A DNA stretch of 64,000 nucleotides from Malania oleifera (taxonomy: Eukaryota > Streptophyta > Magnoliopsida > Santalales > Ximeniaceae), in contig NC_080422.1 in assembly GCF_029873635.1 (NCBI RefSeq), positions 13,919,936 through 13,983,935 of the forward strand. The letters are read 5' to 3'. Of this stretch, positions 23,729 through 34,901 are shown in pieces (position 1 is the stretch's first letter; the number at the start of each line of letters is the position of its first letter). A program made the translations under genes and the position numbers. The notes under the pieces are model-generated. The model was not told where the DNA came from and ran no database searches. It saw only the letters and a list, made by a program, of their open reading frames with translations.

Positions 23729-24786
23729 ATGGAAGCCATAGGCGTGCTGATGGCCTGCCCAATGTCGCCATACCTTGAAGACGAGCTCATGAATGCGCTG
23801 TCACATCTCTTTCGATTCTGGCAGTACCTCACCCGAAGACTCCGGCAGCCTGTAAGAGCCACTCAACTTCCCACACAAGAGCCATGATAGTCGTCGATAA
23901 CGCGAAGGCGGGGTGTCCTGACGAGGCGTATGAGTGATTCGTCTGCCGTATAAGCGGGAGCTCGTTGGCCAGCTTCACGCTAGCGGCGGTTGGATAATGA
24001 TGACTTTGACTACATCGATCGCAATGGTGAGAGGGGGGTGTGAGGGGTCACGAAGAACTGCCCTATGCGTGTTGACTGAGGACGTTGCCGATTTAGCGAT
24101 TGCGTTGATGTTGGCCACTTTGAGGAGGATTTGTGAGAGTGATCGGTACGTGAGGAGTGGGGCGTGGAAGAGAGGAGATTTCAAGTTGACTACAAAGGTT
24201 TGATTCTGGGTTTTCTTTCTTTCTTTATTTTTGGCAGTCATAATTTGTTTGGGTGATGAGAAAATGTGAGAATGGATGGGGAAAACTGGGAAAAGAGAAG
24301 AAAATGGGATATGGGTTTCGGTTTTTATGTTGTTTTGGTTTTGGAAGATTGGTACTACGGGATTTGTTTTGACTGCTGAGAGAGGATATTGAAAGGAGAA
24401 ATGGGAAAAAAAACATAAAATGGAATCTAGGTTTTCTGTTTTATGTCTGTTTTGGATTTGGAAGAATTAGTTTTCAGTGATGATTTGCCTGAAGAATTGT
24501 GAGGATTGCTGAGATGCCTGAGAAAAAGAAAAGAAAATAGGTTTTTGAGTCCAATGTTCATAATATTTTTGATTCTTGAAAAATGATATTTTATTTCAAT
24601 TAAAAAAAAAGTCATATGGCCATGTTAGGCTGATTTCACCTGAACGATTGACGGGATGCATAGAGCCATAAGCTTCTTGTGAAGTGCATGTGAACTGACT
24701 TGAAGTTTCCCAAGGCCATGTGAGACTGACTTGAAATTTTGTGGTGCCTGCCATTCCATTCTTCACATAAATGAGAAACTGTCCAA

Positions 24787-24846
<60 letters not shown>

Positions 24847-25184
24847 ATTACCATTTATACCGAAAATTGTTCATGCAAAGTTTTACCAATTATTCATGTT
24901 TGCCAATAGTATAATGAGGGAAACCTTGCCAGAACGACGAAGAGGAGCGAGATGAGTCACTAGTATACTCGACAATTGTTCATTGGAAAGGATCCCCATA
25001 TTATCCTGTTGCCCACAATGTCACTCTGCCGGGAAACAATGCAGAGCGTCGCAGCAGCAGAGACTTGAGAGAGCGTTAGTAGAGAGAGAGATGAATTTAC
25101 TAGGTACTACTGAAATGTTGGTTTCCCCCACTTATTCATTTATTTGTTTCTCGTGTTGCTAAATGTATACGACGGAGACAACAG

Positions 25185-25216
<32 letters not shown>

Positions 25217-28200
25217 AGGTGAATTACTAGTTATACTTGAATATTGTTCATTGAGAGGTATCACCAATTATTCATGTTTTCCAAATGTCTACGAGGGACA
25301 TGACACCTATTAGTGAGTGTATGTGTATTCAATTCTTAAGGCAAAATATTCTTCTGAGCAAATGTTTCGATGAAACATTTCTTATGGTGTGCATGTCCAA
25401 GTTGTTGTAAATCATGATTGCTTGTTTATTTCTCATTCCTCGATTCATGTAACTTTTTGGATTCAAGGGAACTCCCTGAAGAAAATCATGCTCTTGGTCA
25501 TTTTTTGGTTGGTTGTTTAGTAATATTGTGACTATTGCCTGAGTATCTGTTTCTTATCCACATTTCCTGTAGATCTCTATTTGGAAGGTATTCAATATTT
25601 ATTTTGTGTACATATTGTGTTGCAATGTTGTGTTTGGTGTTCCTTGCTTATAATTCGACTTTGTTGTGACTATTACCTTTAGTTATTGGTTTGTAGTTTT
25701 TGTTGTTTGTTTGTGTGTGTGTGTGTGTCTATATATATATATATATATTTTAATATTTGTGTTTGGACGATTTTTACCTGGAATGTGGATCCTTAAAGTT
25801 TTTTACAGAATGATAATTGGTATAAAACATGGTACTTACTCTTGAAGGTGGTAAGGTGAGGGCAGCTTCTTTAGATTACTTGGAACTTTGAGTTAGGACA
25901 CAAGAAGCTGCTTCCATACGTAAACCTAGTTCTCTATTTAATTGGTAAAAGGAGAGTAATAAAAACTTTGCCTAAAGGTGCACAACTTAATTTTGGCATC
26001 ATACTCAACATGAGTTTAAATATAATACTAGAACACGATTTCTTATTACCTAGAACATGATATTGGAACATGATTTGGTTAACTAATCTATTCAATGCTA
26101 TTATAAAAATCAAGAAAATGTCAGAAGAATGGAGGTAAAGAACGTTAGTACCTTTATACAAAAACAAAGATATTTAGAACTGTAATAACTATCGTGGAAT
26201 TAAGGTTATGAGTCATATGATGAAATTATGGGAAAAGGTAATTGAACTTAGAATAAGACTAGAAACAAGGATTTTAGAAAATCAATTTGGTTTTATGCTT
26301 GGGAGATCAATAACAGAAACTATTTATTGTTTAAGAATTTTAATGGAAAAGTTTAGGAAAAAGAAGAGGAACTTACATAGGGTTTTTATTAATCTAGAGA
26401 AAGCATATGATAGAGTACCTAGAGAAGTTCTTTGGTGGGTCTTAGAAAAGAAGGGATATGCAGTAGATATATTGAGGTAATTAAGGATATGTATAATGGA
26501 GTGGTGACTAGCGTTCAGACTATGGGAGGGGAATTTAAGATTTTTCAATTACTGAAGGTGTATATCAAGGTTTTACTTCGAGTCCTTATCTTTTTACTTT
26601 AGTAATTAATAAACTTACTAGGAATATAAAAAATGAGACCCTTTGGTGTATGTTGTTTGTAGATGATATTGTGTTGATTGGAGATGGTAGAAACAAAGTG
26701 GAATCTAAGTCAGAACTTTGGAGAGCCACATTAGAGTCTAAAGGGTTTTAGGATAAGTAGAATAAGACAAAATATATAAAATGTAATTTCAGTAATGTAA
26801 GGAGTAGCAATGGAGAGAAGATTAAACTTGATAATCGAAAGATTAATAAAACTAATAGATTTAGATATCTTTGATCTATTATGCAAGGGGAAGGGAAAAT
26901 TGAAAAAGATGTAGTACATAAAATTAAAACAGGTTGGGTAAAAGGGAGGAATGGGTCAAGTATGTTGTGTGATTGTAGAATACTCTTGAAACTAAAATGA
27001 AAGTTTTATAAGATGACTATGAGGCTAGCTATGCTTTATGGTTTAGAATATTGGGCAACTAAGAACAACATGTATAAAAAGTAAAAGTTGCTGAAATACG
27101 AATGTTAAGGTAGATGAGTGGTGTAACATTAAAAGAGAAAGTAAGAAACGAGTATATACACAATAATTTAAGCATAGCATCAATTGTAAATAAGATAAGA
27201 GAGGGGAGGCTTAGATGGTTTGGGCATTTGAAACACAGACCTAGTTGAGCACTTGTGAGAAGTGAATTAGTTATTGTTTTGGCATGAAAATGGGTAGAGG
27301 TAGACCTAAAATAACTTGGAATGAGGTAGTGAGGAAAGATTTAATAGCCCTTAATCTAATAAAGGAAAACACTCTTAATCGGGTGAATTGGCGGAAAAGG
27401 ATTCATGTTGCTGACCCCAACTAGTGGACTTAAGGCTTGTTATTGTTTCTGTTGTTGTAGCTCCTAGAAAAAAGGTAATTTCTTGTACATTGCTTTGCAA
27501 TTCATAATCAGTGATGTTTTCTTTACATAAAGGATTAGAAAGGAGAAACATGAGGGAAGAAAGAAGTTTTCTTGATTATTAATGTGTTCTGAAGTAAAAG
27601 TATACCATGTTTTGGATTGTGTTAGCCGAATCCAGATTTCATTTGGTAAATTTTGCGAACTTTGTCTAGTAAAGATTGCAAAGAGGGTTTTAATAAATTA
27701 TGGTTCTTTTTTTAAAAAATAATAAAAAACTTTAGGTGCCATATTTCTTGTTCCCAGTCATAGAAAGCATAAGTTTGATTTCCAATGGACAAAAACCCAT
27801 TGCTCAATTGCCTTGCCTGATCCTTGTTTTGAGGACTGAGAAAAAATGATCTAGATTTGCTGCACTTTTATGTTTCTAAATTCCTACTTGTCTCCTTTAT
27901 TGACAATAACCTTGCAGCTGCTGGATATTGAAGACACATATTGAGGTACTTTGTATTTGCCTATTTGGAACTTGAGCAATTTGCAGTCCAAATGTATAAA
28001 CAATGGCAAAATTTCTATTGAAAACAGTATCGTGGGTCTTAAATTTCAAACAAGGTAATAAGGGAGAGTGCAGCCTATATATGGCTTTCATGTGTGTTAG
28101 ATTACCACTTTACCTAAAAGCTTAAGCTTTTAGGTTGTGGGCCAACCATGTATATCAAGCTTTAACACTCTCTTGTATATGCAGTCCGACTGCATGTGGA

Positions 28201-29922
28201 GAGACAAAGACACAATAATGTCATCCATTATAGGGAATACAATAATTTTTTAAATACCACACAATAAACGCGGGCAACAAAACTAGAACCTAAGACCTCT
28301 TGGTAACCAGCTCTGATACTATGAAGATTATCAATTTACCTAAAAGCTTAAGCTGTTAGGTTATGGCCCAACAATGTATATCAAGTTTTAACAATGTGAA
28401 AGAAGCAGAATTTATTGTTGGATACCATGGTACATATTGGGGGAAAAAAAATTATACTTCCAGGATATCATTTATTTTTTGTTAATTCAATTTTTGTGGC
28501 CATTAGGATGGTGGTAGGAGCTATAATTGATTATTGTGGAGAAACAGTGCCTTTGAGATGTATCTTTTTGTGACTTGTGAGCTTATAGCCATTAGTGTTT
28601 TGAGTGAGACTGGTATTAACGCATTGTGCGGCTGTGTACAGTCACTACAGAATGCTCTGTGTTCCTGCATTCTATTTTCTTTGATCAACTCTGATGCATG
28701 CTTCCGATAAAGAAAATATAGTTTTATTTACAGTTTGATGCTTTGTGATCTATGTTCTTCTGGTGGAGAAAATGTCATTTAATTTGCATTCTCTTGTTTT
28801 TGTTAAATTGGTTATGGGAACACTGTTCACTTCTTGTTTGGAAACATTGTGGAGAATAGAGTAGAGAACATTTGTATTGAAGTAGTTGGTTCAATCTTTG
28901 GAAAGGATCATTAGAAAGAAAATGGTTAGTAATGATGAACTTTAAGCCAACATCAAAGTCCCCTAACTGTCTATTCATCTTGCAGAGGATAGAATTTATC
29001 CAAGCCTCTACAGCTGTCCCCTAACTGTGACTATTTGGCAAAAAATGAGCATACATGGTTAATGAAAATTAACTTTATTATTAAAAAAAAAAAGAAAAAA
29101 GAAAAAAATACACACCTTATTTCTGCTAAAAAATATCATTTACTGTTAATGGATACTTTGAAATCAAGATTCCTGCAAACTTTGGCCCTGTTATATGTTT
29201 TCTTTCCCCAATTATCGGGTTTATTGCTTGCTGGTCGTTCTCCTTTTTTTTGCGGCTAAGCACTTTGGGTGAAGAACCAAGTTTGCAGGTTATGTTTCAT
29301 CATCTTTTGCTTGCGTATTTCTTTTCTGTTTTTGTTTTGTTTTGCTTATTATGGGTTCTCTTTTTTTTTTTTAATTCTTTTTACATTACTTTCTGTGTCA
29401 CAGTTCACTGGCAAATCAGTTGGCATAATTGGGTTGGGGAGAATTGGATTAGCAATTGCCAAGAGAGCTGAAGCATTTGACTGCCCAATTAGTTACTATT
29501 CCAGGTCTGAGAAACCAGATTCAAATTACAAATACTATCCTAGTGTTGTCGAGTTAGCGTCCAACTGTGACATTTTGGTTGTTGCTTGCGCGCTTACACA
29601 AGAAACCCACCACATTGTCAACCGCGAAGTCATTGATGCTTTGGGTCCAAAGGGCATTCTCATCAACATCGGGAGAGGTCCACATGTCGACGAAGCAGAG
29701 CTTGTGCCTGCATTGGTTGAAGGGCGTCTGGGTGGGGCAGGGCTGGACGTTTTCGAGCATGAGCCTGAAGTGCCTGAAGAGCTGTTTGGACTTGACAGTG
29801 TTGTCCTGTTACCTCATGTGGGGAGTGGCACGGTGGAAACCCGCAAGGCCATGGCTGACCTTGTGATTGGAAACTTGGAGGCTCACTTTGGTAACAAACC
29901 ACTGTTAACTCCTGTGGTTTAA
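23729..29922 (+). CDS. HPR2-type glyoxylate/hydroxypyruvate reductase, copy 1; first exon disrupted
   Basis: HPR2 is a cytosolic D-isomer-specific 2-hydroxyacid dehydrogenase that reduces hydroxypyruvate and glyoxylate with NAD(P)H, backing up photorespiration. Exon 2 (29404-29922) follows a TGTGTCACAG acceptor. Its 172 codons are intact: GLGRIG nucleotide-binding motif, [11 protein letters not shown] with the catalytic Arg, the Glu of HEPEVPEE and the His of LLPHVGS. It ends LLTPVV with no peroxisomal signal. Exon 1 (23729-24197) opens [20 protein letters not shown] and closes [20 protein letters not shown]...FKLTTK before the donor. Its middle carries many small indels, making it 469 instead of 423 bases and breaking the frame. 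The intron is about 5.2 kb and holds a LINE and a TRIM. Either this is a decayed copy or exon 1 is badly called; the clean exon 2 argues for recent loss or sequence error. Confidence 0.72.
24791..25290 (+). repeat. Imperfect tandem units headed by microsatellites in the HPR2 copy 1 intron
   Basis: A GA run at 24791-24842, a shorter GA run at 25080-25091 and an AC run at 25182-25213 are each followed by a similar sequence. That sequence reads GATGAATTAC or GGTGAATTAC, then TATAC, a TTGTTCAT segment, ATTATTCATG and TACGA. At least three diverged units are visible. The repeat lies in an intron and shows no coding potential. Confidence 0.55.
26050..27460 (+). mobile_element. 5'-truncated LINE (plant RTE-type non-LTR retrotransposon)
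   Basis: The conceptual product shows the reverse transcriptase of plant RTE-like LINEs in pieces: [27 protein letters not shown] near 26130-26230, [20 protein letters not shown] and the catalytic-core lead [17 protein letters not shown] at 26384-26440. Then come YLFTLVI near 26588, the second core motif [12 protein letters not shown] near 26655, LRWFGHL near 27210 and a terminal [11 protein letters not shown] near 27395-27421. A TTG-rich tail follows (27435-27460). Several frameshifts and stops interrupt it, and the upstream endonuclease domain is absent. It lies in sense orientation inside the large intron of HPR2-like copy 1 and is a dead fossil. Confidence 0.8.
28095..28393 (-). mobile_element. 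TRIM (terminal-repeat retrotransposon in miniature), 299 bp
   Basis: Two direct repeats of about 72 bases (28095-28167 and 28322-28393) share a palindromic CTAAAAGCTTAAGC-type core and the ends TG...CA. The 5-base target duplication ATGTG is perfect (28090-28094 and 28394-28398). On the minus strand, the right repeat is followed directly by TAGTATCAGAGC, a near match to the initiator-Met primer-binding site. The internal region is only about 154 bases and non-coding. The two repeats differ at several positions, so it is not a recent insertion. It sits in the large intron of HPR2-like copy 1 and looks structurally whole. Confidence 0.85.
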
Positions 29923-30290
29923 CTCTCTGATCATGGGTTGTGATCAACATGTATGTTTGATTGGAGGCTCTGCCATGGTGCCACTGTCATCTAAGTTCTT
30001 TCAGTTCTAACTATCATTGTTATCAGAACTCATTGGCTTGATTGGAAAGAAAGCAGCTGAATTTTCTCGTGGAATGTCCTTGAGTTAAATTTCAGTTTTC
30101 AAATGCGTTCTTGGTGTTAGCAGCAGCCACCATAAAAATAAAGATTTAAAAAAAAAAGTTTCAAAAGTCTCATCACCTTATGAATAGTTCCATTTGTTTA
30201 CCTTACATCCAAAATTGATGATGAAACAAAAAGAAAATGTAAATAATAAAAATAAAAATCAGTACAAGGAGGTCAGCAATATTCTTTCCT

Positions 30291-31002
30291 ATGTTTGAAG
30301 ATGTCTTGAATTTAGATTTGTATTGAATTTGGGAAAGATGTACTATAAAATTATATTGAAATCTATTCAAATCCACTCGGCTTCAATTTCAAGGTCCAAA
30401 ACTCATACTTCTAGATGCAGCATTTGACTTCTCTAAATGACACTTCACTCTGTAAATCCAAGGCCTCTAAATTAAATCTAAGGCCTCTCCAAATGCAGTA
30501 TTTGGAAGTTTTCTAAATGACGCTTTACTCTCTAAATTTCTAAAAACTATTAAATCTATGTTTTTGAAAAGACCTTGGATTTGGGTAAGATGTAATAAAT
30601 TGTATTGAACTTTATTAAAATCCACCCAAAATTCAAATTGAAGGTTGGAAATCCATACTCTCAAATACAAGCTTAGAAAAAATAAGTAAAAATTAATTTT
30701 ATGGACAATAAGAAATCCATTGGTCAATAGTTAGTCAAACCTTAACTGCATGTGAAAATATACTGTTGTTATTCTTAGAAAAATGATATTTTAACCTTTT
30801 TATTCAACTTAAATGAGATAAATTGAAAGAATGACATCAATCAATTTAATAAATGTTAGCCCTATGTTTGAAGAGACTTTGGACTTGAATTTGTATCGGG
30901 TTTGAATAAAATGTAATACAAAATCGTATTAAAATTTATCTAAATATATTCCAATTCAAATTTAAAGTCCAAAATTCATACTCCTAAACACAACATACGT
31001 TT
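30291..31002. repeat. Three copies of a MITE-like element
   Basis: Each unit begins with a form of TGTTTGAAGA...CTTGGATTTG and ends with a form of AGGTCCAAAACTCATACT, the inverse of the start. A shared centre reads AAATTGTATTGAA...TTTATCAAAATCCA. A more distant relative appears near 44970-45240. The units are short and non-coding, with inverted ends, as expected of MITEs. Target-site duplications could not be fixed by eye. Confidence 0.5.
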
Positions 31003-32255
31003 AGAGCAAAATTCATAATTTTTGAAGAAATTCCTATAAATAGGTTGTCTCTCACATTAAAACAAGGTGTGCAAGAGTTAAAAGAGGTTTGAAGCTTCAG
31101 TAAGAAAGGTATAGGTATTCAGGGTGTGTTTGTTGGGGGAAGAGGGGGGTTATGGAGGTGAAGTCCAAAACACAATGGCCCAAAATTAAGCTTTCCCCTA
31201 GTCCAATCAACACTAAGTAAAATAATTAATTATCCAAAAACATAAATACATAGCAACCAAACACACAAACCAAGCGACACAATCACAAAGAGAACACCAA
31301 GATTTACATGGAAAGACCTTCGGTGTGAAAGGAAAAATCATGGGACCGAAGTCTATTTCCAATCTTCCACTATTTCAAAACAGTAGGTTACAATAGATCT
31401 TCCCTAGTTAAAACTAGAGGCATACATTAACAACAATCATCAAGAATCACAAATTCTTGGCATAAAAAATAATGAATCATCACCATCAAGGTGGAATTAA
31501 ACTTGAATGAGAAATGGAGAGGTCTCACCCAAAACAGGGGCTGCATTCCAAGCCACTAAACCAAAGCTACGAAGCTCGAAATGATAATCATACCAACCAG
31601 AATGAAGAAGGATTAGTCACAAACAACTTGTCAATATTTTAACTCAATCTGTCAATAAATTACCATCCGATAGTCAATATCAAGCTGATTGTGCAGGCAC
31701 CTTCAATCCTGAAATTTCAACAAACTATTTTCTTCCCTCCCTCACTCTTTTCTTAAATGTCCCAAGGATACACTAAGCTTTTATTATTGCAGCAATAGCT
31801 TCCCAAATTAAGTGATTTTACTTTTTCAAAGAGGACCTACCATCTTCCAAAGAAAGCCACAACCAACTATCAATGAACAACTCCATTCCAAAACAACAAG
31901 TGAGATACCATTTGAACACAAAGGTTTTCACTTCCACTTGAACATAGATTTCACTTGGGCATTGACCAAGACTTCCAAGAGGATCATTTTATACATGTAG
32001 GTCATCCTCCAAATAGGAGGGAAAATATAGTATATTTTGTAGGTTATTGTGCCACATTGATCTTATTTAAATCTAAATTTAAGGTCCAACATTTATACTT
32101 CCAAATACAACATATATTAAAACAAAATTCTTGATTTTGAAGAAATTCCTGTTAACGTGGTAAAAATATGTTGTCTCTGACATTAAAACAAGGTATGTGG
32201 GAGTTAATAGAATTGAAGCTTTAGTAAGAAATGTGTTGGCATTGAAGGTGTGTTT
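30945..32255 (+). repeat. 190 bp direct repeat flanking a 0.9 kb segment
   Basis: 30945-31135 and 32060-32255 share GAAGAAATTCCT, GTTGTCTCT.ACATTAAAACAAGGT, GAAGCTT.AGTAAGAAA and AGGTGTGTTTG in the same order, with moderate divergence. The segment between lacks coding potential. This could be a tandem duplication later opened by an insertion, or two copies of one repeat family. Confidence 0.55.
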
Positions 32256-32720
32256 GGAATGTTGTAATTGTGATGTTACATAGTGAATTTTGTTGGCTAT
32301 TATGCCACTTTGTTCCATTTAATATTTTTCCTTTTAAAAAAATATTTAGTAGCATAACAACTTAGAAAAAATTGACAAGTTGGCTGAACAAATATCAATT
32401 AATTAATATAAATTTTAAATTTTATTTATTTATTTAGCATCCATATTTTACACACTAAAAGATTAATATTCTTTTATAATTTTAATTTATGATGTTTGAA
32501 ATTTTAGATTATGTTTTTTTTTTTGGTTAAAATTTCACTTGTAAGAGTTGTCTTACATAAAAAAAAAAGAGTAGAGGTTGAGTAGTTTATATACATGGAA
32601 GACCCCTGATAGCTTAACCCTTTGGGTTAAGTTGATACTCAATTAAGTTGATAGCTTAAAATTTCCCTTGTAAGAGCCGTCTTACATAAAAAATTAAAAA
32701 AAAAAAAAAAGTAGAGGATG

Positions 32721-34901
32721 TGTTGACTTTTTGAGTCCGATCCCTATTTTGATGCTGACAAAACATATGTTTCTTATGTGTGTATGTGTATTTAGCATGT
32801 GAACATGTCCATTAATTTAACACACACATAAGGAAACGACGATGGAAGCTTGTAGGACTTAAAGATTATACGATCAACCGCATTCCATGAAGTCGGAAGA
32901 GTAAAAAGACGAAGTCATTTGTTTTTAATTTGTAATTGCATTTAACTTTATATCTCCAGTCTGTAATAATGCATGCATCTGCATAACGTGCTCGAATGCT
33001 TAGAACGACCGTAGATAGACCCTAAGAACCAGAACATCTCACAAAAAAAACCTTTTTCTAAAAAGACTAAAATCATACAAAGTTTTTGGAATAGCGTTAG
33101 GGTCAAAATCGGGGCTAAAATGGTCGACCAACACCAGATTTTTTCGATGTCTTCAAAGGGACCTAGAAATGACTCTAAGACACTCACCCATACACTTATA
33201 TATGTTAGTCATTTGAATAGGGTGTTTGTTGTCTGAAACAAGACCGAAATGCACAAAGTGTGCGCACTCGGTCGACTGACCGTTCACATTCAAAAGTCTT
33301 CGGTCGACCGAACTCGGATGAGGTCAACAGTTTGACCACATTCCGGTCGATCGAGCTTATGTAGTTCATTTGACCCCGATCGATCGAACCTCCTAGGGAG
33401 TCAACTTTTTGACTACCTGGTCGACCGAACTTCTCAGTTCAAAATGTCTCGATCGACCGAGCCATGCTAAATTGGAAAATCGCCTTCGGACTTAGATGTC
33501 CAGTCAACCGAACCTTTAGTTCATTTCATGCCTAGTCGACCGAACCTCAAGAACTTTGGTCGACCGAACTTGTCCTGGTCGACCGGTGCTCTCGGGTTGG
33601 AATATTTTTAAGTATTTAAAACGTCATTAAAACTTAATTAAACTTTTTTAAAATACCGAGCGTGTCCCCAACGGTCATATTTTTCACAAACTCTATAAAT
33701 ACCCCCTCATTACTCCAGATTAGCAACTTTGATTAACTCTAAATTTCTCTCTAATCCTTTGTTAATCAAAGTTCCCCCAACTCATTTTTATTGCAAAAAT
33801 TCCATCTTTGGGGCAAAGCTTTTTATACAAAACTCTCCAACTCTCTTCCACTTTTTCATTTCAAAATTACTTTTGAAGAGAGCACATTTATATTTGGGTA
33901 TTTATTTTTACATGCTTACTCTCACTTATTCTTTACTTTTGAAAATCGTTTTGAGAGTATAGCTTTGGTTTTCTCCCGGATTATTTTCTTGATAAATATA
34001 TTTTGGGAGAAATTATTTATTGCACAAATATTTTATTGAGCTTAATTCCTAGATTCTCCAAGTATTTCTAACTTGCATAAATCTTTGTTGGAGAACATAA
34101 TACACACTTTTCATACATATTCTATTTGTGCAAAAATCATTGAAAGAACAAAACCCTAGGTTCTTCTATATTATTATTGAAATATCTTCTTGGAGCAAAA
34201 TTTTTATTAGGGTTTAAATTTAGTTAAACACCTTTACTCTACTAAGCATTATTGCATATCATATTAGAGTGCATTTATTTGAGTTTAAACGTGTACATCC
34301 ATGCTTATATTTAGAAGCTTGTTCATATGTACAAAAACGTTTTTTTAATGTAACGGTTGGGTTTAGCCCATTAATTGAACTGGGAAGTCTGAGCCCTGTA
34401 AGTGAGACCGATTCGGTTCACCCCAGAATTGAACTAAGGAGTCTCAGCCCCGTAAGTGAGACTAGTTCAGCCTAGTAATTGAGTTGGGGTTTTCCTCGCC
34501 CTGTAAGGAGAGGATGTAAAAGGCATTTGCTCCGTACGGTTAAGTGAGCAGGAATAGTAGAATCCTTGGAGGGTATGCCCAAAGCGGGGATGTAGGCTGG
34601 TTTGGTTGAACCTCGATAACAAATCTGGTGTCTCTCTCTCTGTCTTATTTAAATTCCTGCACTTTATTTTCAGCGTGCGTATGGATGTTTATTTTATGTC
34701 AAAATTATTTTCATGCACACATTTAATTTAAATAAGATACTACACACGTGTATGCTTGCTTTTATTGTTAAACTCGCTTTACATACACGTATATACGTTG
34801 AATGAAATATGAACTGTGGTGAATCAGTGAAACGTTTAAATTAACCAAAAAGTTTTTAAAACCTAATTCAGCCCCCTCTTGAGATCACACCAATTCCAAT
34901 A
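32721..34901 (+). mobile_element. Solo LTR (family F2), 2.18 kb
   Basis: The block begins TGTTGACTTTTTGAGTCCGA and ends CCAATTCCAATA. Its flanks share GATG (GGATG 32716-32720, TGATG 34902-34906). The first 50 bases closely match the minus-strand start of the solo LTR ending at 59914, which defines the family I call F2. An array of about ten GGTCGACCGA-type motifs lies at 33260-33590, followed by a TATA-like CTATAAATACCCC at 33693. The ATTTTGATGCTGACAAAAC start resembles long LTRs of plant Copia SIRE/Maximus elements, but the family assignment is a guess. No internal region adjoins it. Confidence 0.7.

Larger units (their letters stand above)
29923..32720. other. Intergenic stretch with MITE-like repeats; no gene seen
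   Basis: The first 300 bases are likely the 3' UTR of HPR2-like copy 1. Beyond them are three members of a roughly 130 bp inverted-ended repeat (about 30291-30422, 30560-30672 and 30865-31002) and a 190 bp direct repeat (30945-31135 and 32060-32255). The 900 bp between the direct repeats starts TGTTGGGGGAAG and contains ACCTTCGGTGTGAAAGG-type text often seen in plant repeats, but I cannot assign a family. Confidence 0.5.

Noticed and set aside
33240-33600. Regularly recurring 10-12 base motifs as a CRISPR array
   Set aside because: The units are degenerate, unevenly spaced, palindromic and inside an LTR of a plant genome; no cas genes and no spacer structure.
33729-34039. Open frames in the F2 solo LTR downstream of its TATA-like motif
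   Set aside because: The position is the LTR leader region, and the composition is AT-rich with no conserved motif; likely non-coding LTR.
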